Shown here in pieces: positions 23,943-35,299 of a DNA stretch of 64,000 nucleotides. The position numbers were made by a program, and so were the translations under genes. The notes beneath the pieces are model-generated. The model did not search any database, had not been told where the DNA came from, and saw only the letters and a list, made by a program, of their open reading frames with translations. The stretch lies in assembly GCA_018398575.1 (NCBI GenBank), contig JAGTXZ010000014.1, positions 1,984,001-2,048,000 of the forward strand. Direction: 5' to 3'. The stretch is from Ampelomyces quisqualis. Lineage: Eukaryota; Ascomycota; Dothideomycetes; Pleosporales; Phaeosphaeriaceae. Each line of letters begins with the position of its first letter. Within the stretch, counting starts at the first letter, position 1.

Positions 23943-24241
23943 TGTAACAACGCAGGTAAGTACAGCTATTAGGATTAAATTAGATATGTATTAGAGGCAT
24001 ATAGAAGTGCGTATTATATCAGAGATTCTAGATTAGCTATACACCTATAGGTCTTGTACGGAAGGACAAGAGAAACTTGTCCTCTATCTATGCTATAGGC
24101 TTATATTTATAGTAGGCGTAGCAGCTGAGTTAGAGCGCTGTTAGAGCGCTTTTAGTTCTAATCTGCTAGCTCCCTACATAATCTGTTACTAAGCCTTTAT
24201 AAGGTATTAGATGTAACATGTGTTTGCATGTGCTTGTTACA
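23943..24241 (-). repeat. LTR (5') of chromovirus copy 2
   Basis: 299 bp, TGTAACAACG...CTTGTTACA, followed by the CTAAG target copy. Confidence 0.9.
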
Positions 24242-24767
24242 CTAAGGCTTGTTTTCGCTAAAGCTCTAGCACTTTAACTAGATAATATATTATATTTTTT
24301 ATTAAAGAAATAGTAACTAAAGTGCAGATTTTACTTTAGAACGTTTTATTATATTATATTGTAATGCAGGCGCGTAGATCTGTTGTGTTGAACGTACTTA
24401 AAAGTTTTTTTAAAAAAGTTTATAACTTCAATGCGCTATATCTTAATAACTAGAGCAGCTACAAAAACTCTAGATAGTGCATTTTAAAGAGGGAATTCTG
24501 CTCTATATTTTGTATTTTTAGGTTACTTACGTAATTATGAAAATACAGCAATACAGTCACGTGAGTAAAATTAGCAACATTAGTGACACTAGTAACTCTA
24601 TTAGATCTAGTAACACAGGCAACTTGCTGTTAGGTTGCTGTTAGGTTGCTAGCAACTAGAAGTAAGTAGGGCAACTTTAGCAAATTGTCTAGTAGACAGT
24701 ATTGCTGTTAGGCAGCTGCAGGTCGCTGCAACTAGGCTAACTAGACAAATCTTAATCTTTTCTAACG

Positions 24768-27700
24768 CACTTACGCTAAGCTAGAGACTGCTACTACTAA
24801 GCTTTCTACTACTCTTAAAGAAGTTGTTAAGATTGCTAGTAAACCTAAGAAAAAGCGCAATTACTCTGCCTTCTAGTAGACAAAAGAATACTATAACGCA
24901 TATAGCTAATATATTTAGTATTTAGCTAAATAAGGTAAGGTACTTATAGACGCTACTTGTAAATACCTTACTATAGTCTAACAATGCAAAAGAAAATACT
25001 AGCAAAATTGTATTAATAAGTACAAATCTAACTGTAACCTATACTAGCTAGTAAAATAGTATAAGTTAAGTTTTAAACAAATAGACTGCTTGCTAGTAGT
25101 AGAGAGCTGCACTATTACAGATCTTTAAGAGAAGGCTAAGGCTCTAAGAAGTGCAATATTAGCATGCTACATAGTAAATAATAACCTTCTAGAGCCTTTA
25201 CTTATAGACAACTTAAATAACATATAAGACTACCTACTATAAGACCTATACCTCTTAATAGAGAAGGTAGAACGTAATACTATTAGCGTTCTAAGTATAT
25301 TCTTAGGTGCTAACTAAATTACTATTTAGCTGCTAAAGGTCTGCTAGAATAAGATTAAACACCTAGTTTATACACTATTTTAACGCTACTTTAAACTTAG
25401 CTACTTTCTTAATATATAGAAGTTAGCTAAAATTACTATAATTTTAAAAGCTAGTAAAAAAGACAAGTTATTTCTACGCTTACTACGCCTAATTGTAATA
25501 CTTTTATGCCTAGGCAAAGGCTTTAAACGCATCTTTACCTGCTATATTACGTAGACTACTATAATATATAATATTCTTAGCTCTTAATATAGCAGCGCGC
25601 TTTCTAAACACTCTACTATAAACCTAATCTTCTTATTTACCTATAACGTAGAGTATGTATAGGCTATAGGTAAGTATGTAACTATAGTTATTATAAATAT
25701 ATAGAGCGCCTTTAACGCTCTGTTAAAGAACTAACTAATATAACGTATAAAAGACTAAGAATAGCTAGCCTTAGTCTAAAGTCTTATAAATAGATTTTTA
25801 ACTAATTGCTAAGTTTACATATAATTAGAGAAGGAAATTTTACTTTAACACTCTATAGCCTATAGTACACTATAGGGCTTTTCTTTATTACTTGTCTTGT
25901 ATACGCTTTATCTTGCAAAGCTACTTAACTAAGACTACTAGCTATAGTTTAGATATGCAGATAATGTCTACCTCTACTAGGTAACCTACTTGCTAGACAA
26001 AAACACTTAAATAATAAGCTATAATATTATAAATATTAACGCCTAAGAGGCTGCTAATAAGATTGCTTTTGCACCTAAGAAGCTAGAAATAATCTACTTT
26101 ACTAAACAGAGAAGAAATTACTTCTTTTTAGTTATAGTAGAGAAGACTATTATTAAACTAGTTTTTTAAATAAGTAATAGCAGCTAGGCTGCCTTGCGCT
26201 AGCTAGAGATCTAGTTTAACTATAAGCTTACTTTTAAAAAGCATATAGCTATAAAGGTAGCTATAGCCTATAAAATCTTATATTACTTTAGAAGCCTTAC
26301 TAACACTATATACAGCCTTTTAGCAAATACTCTACGTAAAGCTATTATTACATGCGTTCTCTCTTTACTTTTTTTTAGCGCTAAGGTATAGTATAAAGGC
26401 TGTAAAAAAAACTCTTAGATTAGATATACTTTGCGTAACTTTACTATTAGTACATATATTAGATAGTACCTTACCTCTATTAAATAGACTCTTACTATCT
26501 TAGTATAGGTAGTCCTGCCTATATAGCAAATAACTCTAAACGCAATTATATTACAAGAGGTAGGCCTCTCTTCTGCTATTACTACTCTTAAAAAGATAAA
26601 ACTCTGCTTTATAGTATACTTATAGAGCACAAACGCTACTTACCTGCTTACTAACAGGACTAAGCTCTTTTCTATTAGGCGTAGTAAAAGAGTAGAGAGT
26701 ACGCAATAACTTTGCTCTAAAGTTTAAAAAATTGCCTAAATTCTTCTACCTATAACTAGGCTAGTAATAGCACTACTATACTACTCTTCTAACTACTAAG
26801 CTAACTCTATAGAAATACTAACTAAAATAGCTACTGCAAAACGCTTTAACAAGTAGTAGAGCTTTCTCTTACTTTCTATAATAACTATATTCTTTAACAA
26901 ATTAGAACAGCGTATATAGAGTAATAGAGTTGTTATATATAGCTATACTATTTATTAAGCCTAATTACTCTTAGCAACAGAGAGTAGAATACTTAACCTA
27001 CTCTTTTATATATTTAACGCTAAAGCAGTTAAAGCTCTTAGAAGACTCTAGCACGCAATTAGACTAGCTTTTATATTAGTATAACAAGTTATAATATATA
27101 TTAACAGCACCTTAGTTATATAGTGTATCTATAGCAATACTTCTCTAACCTTATAGAAAGCTTTTCTATATATATAAGTAGCTATAGCAGTGTATAATAT
27201 CTAAGTACGCTAGTTACCTAGCTATATAGAAATTGCTAGTAATAAGCTAGTAGACTAGCTTATAGATAGTAAAGCAAAGAACTTAGGCTACCTAAGAGGC
27301 ATAGCTGCTAAACTAACACTATTTAGTATATAATTAGTTGCAAGAGCTTTTCTTAGCTAAGCCTAGTAGGCTTAGTAGAAGACTAAAGAAACTAAGCTAT
27401 TAGAATAGTATAGGTAGTAGAACCTTAGTTACTGCCTAGCTAAAACGCTACTAGAACTAGGACTTTCTTAAAAAATATTATTGCGCATACTCGCAATCTA
27501 ATTAAGTTATAGTAACTTTAAATAGTACTATACAAAATTCTAGTATAATAAGGCAGAGACCTGCTACTTATGTAAACGCTCTAAGACACTTAACTATATT
27601 GTCTACTGCTAAAAAGCATGCGCTTTATTTAACAAATAGCTAATATAGCTTTCTGCGCCTCTTACCTTAAGACTAAAGAGATTGTAGTACTTTATAGCAC

Positions 27701-27930
27701 TAATAAGTTGCTTAGTAGACTTTAAAGCTCTGCTTTAGATTACTAACTTTTACTTAGCTATCTGCACTTGCTAGAATAGAGGGGGGAACTCTCTAGACCT
27801 AGCGCACAACCTTTCTCTTTACCCTTGCAGTACTATGCAGCTGCTCTTATTACTCTTTCTCTCTTTCTTTATACTTGTTTTTTACTTAGCACTGTATGCT
27901 GCTATGCAGCTTTTAAACTAAACTAGGTAT
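24768..27930 (+). pseudogene. LINE ORF2: pre-RT, reverse transcriptase, RNase H, CCHC
   Basis: Plus-strand frame with many TAG/TAA stops at Gln/Trp positions. In order: pre-RT with FQQTKEYYNAYSQ and RDLY-LVK-like boxes (24870-25080); RT with ITVD/IQSAFNALLKNQLIQRI, LQGFSLLLVLYALYLAKLL (PQGSPLSP box decayed) and RYADNV (YADD box, about 25950-25970); RNase H with an IYSNTSLT-like strand and IASNKLVDQL at about 27231-27265; a Cys/His segment CYLCKRSK...VYCQKAC at 27560-27620. RNase H after RT is typical of Tad/I-group fungal LINEs. Non-functional. An antisense open frame at 26415-26630 is a shadow of this. Confidence 0.8.
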
Positions 27931-28061
27931 TACCTTTCTAAAACACTTGCGTTATAGCCTTAGAAAAGATTACAAGGTTTCTTTATATAGCAGAAGAGCA
28001 CTGCTAGACTACTTATGTATCCTATAGAATAGGCGCGTTCTAGTAGTGTTGCTGCACTATA

Positions 28062-28139
28062 AGTCTGGAGCCGCGCCCGTCTTAAAGTACCCCTCAGGAG
28101 GACAGAAACGGACGTTAAACAACTTCAATCAATCAATCA
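28062..28139 (+). other. LINE 3' end with AATC-type tail, not RIP-mutated
   Basis: Base composition returns to normal near 28062 while still inside the LINE. The sequence ends GGACGTTAAAC then a run of AATC units, directly followed by the right 13-bp target copy. Short-repeat tails instead of poly(A) are known for fungal Tad-like LINEs. Confidence 0.6.
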
Positions 28140-28152
28140 ATTGCGGAGGCCC
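28140..28152. repeat. Right target-site duplication of the LINE (13 bp)
   Basis: Exact match to 6643-6655. The first base also fits the AATC tail, so the duplication could be 12 or 13 bp. Confidence 0.75.
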
Positions 28153-30959
28153 GTACTTATCTCTGCGTCCAGCTTTTACCTTGGCGACACAGCCCTGAAC
28201 AGCGCACTGTACTTTCCCAGTGCACAACCGGGCTTTCAAAGTGTCAACAGCGTCAACGTAAGTCAACCATAGCGAAATACACAGCTCCGCTTGCTAATCA
28301 CAACAGAGCCTGCACTCGAGTGCAACATCAACGCAATTTTGACCTTGTCCATCCCCGAAAAGACCTTGGACACAACTTCCGGCTTGTGTCCACCGAAAAA
28401 CGTCACCGCACAAGTCCAGATGTCCATGTCTGGATATCATACGGTACTTGCAACATGTAATCCTCCGCCCGTGGTCCACTTTCATACGGACACACAGCCG
28501 ACATCACGATAATCACATCCCAAGACTACCACAGTCACCATTCCCAAGCTTACGCCGTGCCAATCTATGGCCGCAGTGTCAACTCAAATCAACAGCGTAC
28601 CAAAAGACATCATACTCGTTAGATGAGCAGAGGACTATGGAGCCTAGAGCAAGGCGAATCGAAGCCACACCTTACCATACATATTTGACACATTATCGAT
28701 ACGAGCTACGATGTTGCGCTGAGAAGACGTTCGTTTCGGCTTCGATGCCCGGGCCTAGTTTCTTGCACGGATCAGATATACAAGTACTCGCCGTACGCAG
28801 CCGAAAGTTCTTCGAACTGGGTAAATACAAAGGTTGCCGAGTTGACAACCGCGGGGCATTTCACTTCGGGCAAGTCTTCTCGACAGAAGCGCTCGTATTT
28901 TTGCGCTGCTCGGTTGCATCTGCGCTTGGTATGAGTGAGCGGTTGCATTTTGAACAGCAAGTATATTTCCAGAATTTCGGGTGCATGTGATCCAATAGAA
29001 GTCTCACTGACGTAGGTACAGATGACCCCAACAATCCTTAACGGCGTTCTCTCGGCATGAAACTCCGTAGACTGAAGCCAGGATACAATAGCAGTCAAAT
29101 CCGTCCACTTGTTAGTCGGCTAGCCTGAACACCCTGCAATAAACTCGTCACATTCGTCGCTTTGTGGGCTGATGCAGGCGTCATTCCTACCACAATCGCC
29201 GCTTAGCGAGCTTCGAGCCAAAGCATTTCTTGATGATCGTAACGAGTTCCCTCCCTCGGTTCTATTCCAACTCCTAGATCCAATTTCTACAGCAAAGACT
29301 TTTGTCGAATTTGCCACGATGTGGCTTTCGTACGAACGTAGCAGCCGGATATTCTTACCGACGGATGGAACAATCCACAGTGTGTCAAACATTACGAATT
29401 ACCGCAACAGATTAATTTCGACAACAGCATTGGCGGTTTAGGTCAAGGATCATCGGGCGGTATCGTGCTACTATTGCCATCAGGCGTGTAAGAAACTCGT
29501 CATGCTCGCCAAGCATACCTTCCGGAATCTCAATATTTCAGCCAGTATCGGCCACCTACTTCGGGAAGCACGTGGGATAAGCGCATCCGGGAGATTCTTT
29601 TGCGTTACCTATAAGGCCCTGTAGAGTGCAGTGTTGCATCATCCGTGTCGAGACTCGTTGAGTGGCTCATGTTCTTTGCTGTCGCACAAAAAAAGAATCA
29701 GAAGGCCAGTGCCAGATCCACCGGGCAACGCGCCTTCCTTCCCAGCACCAAGATAATGGTCTAGGCGCTACTTCCACAGCTCCATCGTACTCACCTCGGT
29801 GTGGATGTTGTGTACTAGCATACTGTGTTGTCAGAGGGCGCGATACCCTTTTCGGAAATCAAGAGACATCGCAACGAGCGAAATCTGCGTTACAAGTTCT
29901 CAACACCACAGCCAAATGCTTCAGCCTTGGAGGTCGGTAGACCCGAGAAATTTTCCAGGCTGCTCACAAATAAGTGGAGATGAGATCAGTGGGGGCGTCA
30001 TGTACATCGAGGAGTTGGGCCCGGACCCAATCAATAATGGCTCGCAATGCATCGAATCCACTTCGTACTGAAGAGTGTTGGACACTGCTGTATATGCCAC
30101 TGGCGAACACGATGCTACACACGTGCCATAAGAAGCCAGTTTGTGCGAATTCTTCGCATCACAAGTTCTACATGGTGGCAATGAAAAGACAACTCCTTCG
30201 GCGTGAGGTTGTCAGCCATTGTATAATTTTACAAGTGCGACAATCATAGCACATGTTCGGATGATGAATGCTCTTTCTTGCTCATGGATGACGTGACAAG
30301 GTCCCACAAGAAATATGAGAGCTGGCATGCTAACTATGCTTTCCTTAAATTCAACAGTATCTTCCTTACTCAATGCAGGCTACGGTCACAACCAGTTCAC
30401 TTGTTTCCGCTGCTAGACAGCAAACACTCTAGACTCAAAATACGCAGGTGCTCTTCTGTCGATGTATGCTACCATCTCGCACTATGCATGACAGGATGTT
30501 GATGAGCCTTCGTAGTGACCGCATAAAGTCCTCCTTATGTATGTCCCGCGAGCTCTACGCCAGTCTTTCTGAACATCCTCACGATCAGCAGCGGGCCTTC
30601 CAGCGGACACTCCCTATATGGACATGCTGGTAGGCCAAATCAAGCTCGGGGATCGTAACAGGTCAGGAGAATGACGTGAAGCAAACGTCGCCAGATTGAG
30701 AGCCCGTGTCTTCAACCGGAGCGACAGAGAGGTGACACCCATTGCTGATGGAATGTATACCTAGCTCAGATATGCTGTTGCGATCTGTAAACTGCCGTCA
30801 CGGATGCATCTGTTCGTGTATTCCATGGCACAAGACTGGACGCATGTCCGAAGTCAACCGCGACTGTTCCAGAGCTTCCATATTCGCTCGACGTGCGGAT
30901 CAGAGTGCCCCAACACTTCTAGAGCAGCCTGTGGTCCAAATTGTGGGACTCCAGAGCGC
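28153..30959. other. Gene-poor balanced stretch
   Basis: About 2.8 kb of normal composition with only short overlapping open frames (longest 180 codons at 28448-28990 on +). None has a recognisable motif, and spliced reading on either strand did not give a convincing protein. By the target duplication, this is the original continuation of the sequence left of 6643. It could hold a decayed gene or regulatory DNA. Confidence 0.4.
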
Positions 30960-31684
30960 TCATACCGTCCACTTGGACACATTGTTTGATATGAGCTTCT
31001 TGAACATATCAAGCTGCTTTGCGTGAACAGCATTCCTGGCTTCCAATATGTCAGGTCGCAGCTGGAGGGTCTTGTCACTCCGCTGCTCGGAGCCGCTGTA
31101 CACGACAGTGAAATCAGGTAGAAGCGTGTTGGGAGGCACGACGGAGTAGGGTGATATGGTGCAGTACTATCACACGTCAGTATAACAATGGAAGAATGAG
31201 AAAAGCCACATACCTTGCCAACTACACATCCCCTAGCCAACACAGCGCCAACTTCAATGACACTTCCTTCACCCACCTCTGCTGCCTCGACAGTAGCGTT
31301 CGACTCCACCACAACATTTCGGCCGAGCATTGTGCCTTCACTGCGTATACTGACGCTATTCCGTGCCGACGCCATGCTGCTTCTGCGACTCTCTGCGTCG
31401 AGATCGGGACTCACTCCCATGCCCACTTTCGCCCGTTCGTACACAACGACACCTTCACCGAGCACGACGGGAGCTAATGCGCTGCTTATCTTACTGTGTG
31501 GGTGCAGTACTGTGTTGGAGCCAAGGGTAACTGGATGTGTGCCTGTGATCTGCGCGTGTTGGGCGATGAGGACGGAGGGGTCTAGGGCGATAGATGAGGG
31601 CTTCGGTAGCATAGATGTGCGCTTTGGGGCGGTGGAGGAGCGCCGATCAGGGCCGGCTCGAGCCGGCGTGGGTTGCGACGACAT
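30960..31684 (-). CDS. DCTN6: Dynactin subunit 6 (p27) homologue
   Basis: Component of the pointed-end complex of dynactin, which with p25 helps link dynein/dynactin to endosomal cargo in the cytoplasm. Two exons, 31684-31214 and 31166-30960, are joined phase 0 across a 47-bp intron (GTATGT...GATAG), giving about 225 residues. A left-handed beta-helix hexapeptide pattern is visible: LIAQHAQITGTHPVTLGSNT, VLHPHSKISS, PVVLGEGVVVYERAKVGM, then MLGRNVVVESNATVEAAEVG and AVLARGCVVGK. Exon 2 gives YCTISPYSVVPPNT and VVYSGSEQR, matching the PENTVIYG region of animal p27, and a helical C-terminus. An inserted Ser/Arg-rich loop (ESRRSSMASARNSVSIRSEG) makes it longer than the 190-residue human protein. 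I chose ATG 31684 for its CCACCATG context; an in-frame ATG at 31744 would add 20 residues. Confidence 0.85.
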
Positions 31685-31744
31685 GGTGGGAGACGGGCGT
31701 GGGGTTGGTTGTGTGAGGCACTGGTACTCCGTTCCGTGTGCCAT

Positions 31745-32803
31745 TTAGCCGCACGCTGGAGCACGTGATGTTTTCCATCACAACAATTTGACATGAAGGG
31801 TACGAATCAAAGTAAAGCTGCATGCGACACTAGTACCCTATAGCTGTGAGGGTCGGAAGTTTATCCTTCGTCATTTGCAGCGCTGAGTAGCCGGATGCTC
31901 AACATAGCGATCGAGCCCGGCCAACGTGATATTGAGGCTCTTGACAAGATATAGGTGCAGCACAGGTGTCATTCAGCTTTAGGTGATTCTTTAGTGACAG
32001 TCGAGATTCGAGCACTCTAGACTGTAGAGCATCTGGGCAGGCTGAAAGCAGCCTGCGTGAATTTTTGTAGGAGCGGCTGCGCTAATAGCAGGCACTTTAT
32101 CATGAGAAGGGCATCGCACCTCCGCATCCGTCGTAATCATCATCTGGTGGTGGCGCTGTGGCAGTGGCGGTGCCTATCAGACCCTGCGCAGTGCTCAACA
32201 TACACTTTCCAGTCTATAGCATCTCGATCGGAGTGAGCACCAGCAGACAATGTGTTGGACTGCGACTAGTTCAGCAGTCAGGATCTTTCATTCATAATAT
32301 TCGTGATAAATAGAGGTCATATAGCCGTGTGGCTAGTCTTCGTAATCTTTCTTCTTTTGTGGTTCATCATCGTTCAACAATCCAATTTGAGAGAAATAAA
32401 CTTTGCAATTTGCGGAAGCAATATGGTCAAATCCAGGTACCCAAAGATGGAAAGGAGAAGTAAAACAGCAGAATAAATCGCTTAAACGCTTTGATACCAT
32501 CGCTATGCAGACGCTTGAAAATCGTGATACAATGAGTGGCAAGAGTAGTCATGACACAGCCCAAGGAATAAGCTCCATGCATGGATGAGGCCAATGAGAC
32601 AACAGTCGGGACCGGAGAGGGCAGTGCAATCGCAAAGCAAACAACTGATGTTGGGTGGGAAAATGCATGTCGTGATGGTCGTAATAGGTAGTATCTTTGA
32701 GCCCGAGCCCGTCAAAGTCTTTCAGCTTTCGTCATATTGCTTCGTTATAGTCTTGTTGCAGTTGACGCCGTTGATCGTGGGCAGTAAAACCAGTCGTCGA
32801 AAT
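31745..32803. other. Intergenic, no supported gene
   Basis: 5' side of dynactin p27 and 3' side of the dsRBD-like gene. Only short frames without motifs; no tRNA-like fold was noticed. Confidence 0.4.
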
Positions 32804-33500
32804 CTAGACTCTGTAACCTGCCTCGCGAAGGCAGTTGTTGCATCTCTCATAAGCGCGCACCGTTCCTCGACCACAGAAGCAGTTGGCATGCGAGCTTACG
32901 GACGACTTGCTGGAGCGTCGTCCTGTCGCGTCAACCGCATCGAGACCGTAATCGCTGTTCCGAGGGCTGGTACCGCCACTTGAGCTGCTGGCGCTGTCGT
33001 AATCGTTCGATGAACAGGTGTTCCTTCTGCCAGTACCAATAGCTACTGGTAAGCCCTGCGGTACCTGGCCAGGACGCTGCCCAGGGTCCCGTCCATCGTT
33101 CACTGAGAAATTTCGACAGATCATGTATGCACGAGTAGCCGCAGCGTTCTTAGCCAGTTCATCCGATTCGTAGTCGACATCGGTGGAGTATTCACGGTTG
33201 TTGACTCGGACTGTGGCACCATAGCCGTGACGAGTGCGATAGGTTTGGAAAAGAGGGTCTGGCCAGTGACGGCGTTGGCAAAGGCCTAGCATTATGGTCA
33301 GTGACTGTGGTATCCAATGACCAGTATCTCATGTGCAGTGATGATGAGCTGATGGTTGCTTCTCCCGTCCCACTGCAATGGTAAACGGTAGCTCAGACTC
33401 GTAAATCGACGCAGCTACGTTCTTACACTTGGTTCATAGGCATATGCAATTGCACCAACAAGTCTTCAAGCTCCAATTGGTGTGCATGCCAGAACGCCAT
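32804..33500 (-). CDS. Small dsRBD-like protein with Cys-rich C-terminus
   Basis: Two exons, 33500-33429 (MAFWHAHQLELEDLLVQLHM...) and 33304-32804, are joined in phase 0 across a 124-bp intron (GTGTAAG...CCACAG); 190 residues. Residues of about 35-95 read as a degenerate double-stranded-RNA-binding fold: DPLFQTYRTRHGYGATVRVN, then NREYSTDVDY and a helix with ELAKNAAATRAYMICRNF. After a Gly/Gln/Pro linker and a Ser-rich stretch, the last 30 residues contain CFC and CNNC, possibly metal-binding. Similar small proteins are common in Dothideomycetes, but I know no assigned role; RNA binding is inferred only from the domain pattern. The start was chosen because the short first exon gives a well-formed helix and in-phase splice. 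The second exon alone could also start at 33292. Confidence 0.6.
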
Positions 33501-35299
33501 TGGATCGGAGACGGTGCAGGGTGGGTTGACATACCTGTGAGGTACATGATGTAGAACATCTTTGGTAGCCTTAAGCGTGTGTCGACGTGTCTAATGGAAG
33601 CAATTGGGCGCTTCGATGCAGAAAATACTATCCGAGGTGGGAGGTATGGTTCAATTTTCTGCTGAACTGGCAATCTTGTTGGTGGCAACGACGACAAGCC
33701 TGGAAGGTAGATTGCAGGTCCTGTTGTACAACGGTAGTTACTCCTCAGGCATTGACAGTTGTCAATGTAGGCAACGACAGCTGTACGCAAGTCAAGGGAG
33801 CTATCAGGGTATAAACGAGAGCTAGGAAGAGGACGTGGCAGGCGGGGATGGGTAGAGCATTTGTCTCCAGAGTGGGATGGACTCTAATTTATTGCGGCAG
33901 GTGAATGCAGCAGGCATTTCAGTACATGGAAGCGCGCAGATTTCGCTTGCAGTCAGCGAGGGAGAGCAATTGGACGTATGGAAACAAATAATATGCGGGT
34001 CTGTTGCGGCTCTTCAGTCAGAGACCCATATTGACGTGGCGTGGTTTTTCGCCAGTGGGAGGCTAGGTTCCAGAATGCAAATCCTCAAAGGGTACAGCTC
34101 ACCGGTCTTCACCAGATAGCATACCATTCGCTTTGCCACTATGCGTGCATGCAGGAGTAGCGCAAGCAACGGCTGATGATCGGTTCAAATTCTTGACATC
34201 CCACTCCTGAAGGCTAGAATTGTCGATCAGCATCTCGAGACGTCCGAGACGTAAGCACAGACATTGATATATCAGTTTCCCGCTTGGCAGCAGCAGAATG
34301 GAAACGGCATGGCCGCAGCTCGTACTCGCCGAAGCTGGGGGTTTCGCCAATGCTATGATGTAAGTGAGGGGAAGAAGGCGCAGAAAGGAATTTTAGATAC
34401 CGCACGCTCCCTACAGCGTTCCGTGACCTCGGATGTGCATGTGTTTCATCTTGGCGGGATAGTCGTTGAAGTTCACGTCGGCAGACGAGGGCCCGTCGAG
34501 GAGGCAGGTTGAGTGAACGGGACCACAGACTAGACGATCTCATTCGCAGGGATAATCGAGTATACTAGCTGGATCAGGTACCCACAGTACTAGGAAGCGC
34601 GGGAGGCGCGGTTGGAGGAAAGATGATTTGAGGTGAGGTTGACACGCTATCGTGACTGCAGGTTGATGCAAAGCATAGCAGCTTTAGAGCGGAAGAGCGT
34701 CATACCAGCAATAGCAGGCCGCTACCCGGCAGCATGAGCCAGTAGCGGTGCGAAGCGATTGATTGCTGGAATCGAGGGGTCAGATAGGTATCTAGGGTGT
34801 CACCAAAATATGTCGTCGCGACGCGAAGCCCGTGCTTCTTGCATATGTGTGATGAGCTGGCAGACTTTGGACGTCAAGCTATCTGCATGCCCAACCGAAT
34901 AGGGCGAAGGACCAACGGTCTTGTACGGCGCTGCTTGTCAACAAGGATCGGCCGTTGTGGAGACAATCTGTCGGTGCTCGAGCTTTGCAGTTCGAGTGGG
35001 CTTTGAAGTTTGCGAAAGGCAAACAGGGCGCTTGGCAACCCTGGCGTTGACAGGGCTGTCAACATGGGCCAGCCTTTGAGGTATAACGCATGTGTGGATA
35101 CTCCGTAGTTTTGGAGAGATCGGAAGCGGTCCCATGGCCGCGACTGTCATGGCGAACAGCTCATGCCAAATTACCGAACCATACCTATGCCCATCAGCTC
35201 CAGCATCTGGAGAGGATGTAAGCCCAGTACCCTGTCACAGGCTACAACTGGGTACGCAGGCGACCACAATCCTGCTATGTCTCGCATAGCGTCGAGGCT
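33501..35299. other. Gene-poor balanced stretch
   Basis: Short overlapping frames on both strands (for example 33877-34119 +, 34214-34543 -), none recognisable. No RNA gene or repeat seen. Confidence 0.35.

Larger units (their letters stand above)
17126..24241 (-). mobile_element. Ty3/gypsy chromovirus copy 2 (complete, RIP-degraded)
   Basis: LTRs at 17126-17424 and 23943-24241 (299 bp), target duplication CTAAG at 17121-17125 and 24242-24246. Minus orientation, inserted in short-TIR element 2, which itself sits in the LINE. The left LTR keeps several CA and TG dinucleotides already lost in the other copies, so it looks less mutated. Internally colinear with copies 1 and 3. Confidence 0.9.
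16802..24767 (-). mobile_element. Short-TIR DNA element, copy 2 (845 bp, split by chromovirus 2)
   Basis: Ends are CGTTAGGAAAA (16802-16812) and CTTTTCTAACG (ending 24767). Removing chromovirus 2 with one target copy (17126-24246) leaves exactly 845 bp, the same length as copy 1, in inverted orientation. The flanking dinucleotide is CA on both sides (16800-16801 and 24768-24769), not TA. It is less RIP-mutated than copy 1: runs such as GACCCACCTGCCCCACCC persist. Confidence 0.7.
6656..28139 (+). mobile_element. LINE (Tad/I-like with RNase H), RIP-degraded and interrupted by four nested insertions
   Basis: Non-LTR retrotransposon of about 5.57 kb once the nested insertions are removed (7447-8291, 8696-15792, 16802-24767, the last containing 17126-24241). 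On the plus strand, in order: an ORF1-like frame (6812-7446, 8294-8695), an APE-type endonuclease (about 16400-16750), pre-RT and reverse transcriptase (about 24880-26200), RNase H (about 27050-27300), a CCHC-like Cys/His segment (about 27555-27625), and a 3' end with CAATCAATCAATCAATT. Reading frames continue across the insertion points: ...NNVP/KATLTQ... at the first short-TIR element and ...HLYCYYT/YAKLETATT... at the second. Dense TAA/TAG codons at Gln and Trp positions show RIP. A 13-bp target duplication flanks it. Confidence 0.8.

Noticed and set aside
7447..24767. One large DNA transposon with about 850-bp terminal inverted repeats
   Set aside because: Each inverted segment has its own short TIRs and duplicated flanking dinucleotide, and LINE reading frames resume outside each, so they are two separate 845-bp insertions.
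26415..26630. 71-codon open frame on the minus strand
   Set aside because: It is antisense to the LINE reverse transcriptase region and low in complexity; a chance opening in RIP DNA.
28448..28990. 180-codon plus-strand open frame as a gene
   Set aside because: No domain, irregular residue use and competing frames on the other strand; left as unassigned.
31215..31748. 177-codon plus-strand open frame
   Set aside because: Shadow of the dynactin p27 exon on the opposite strand.
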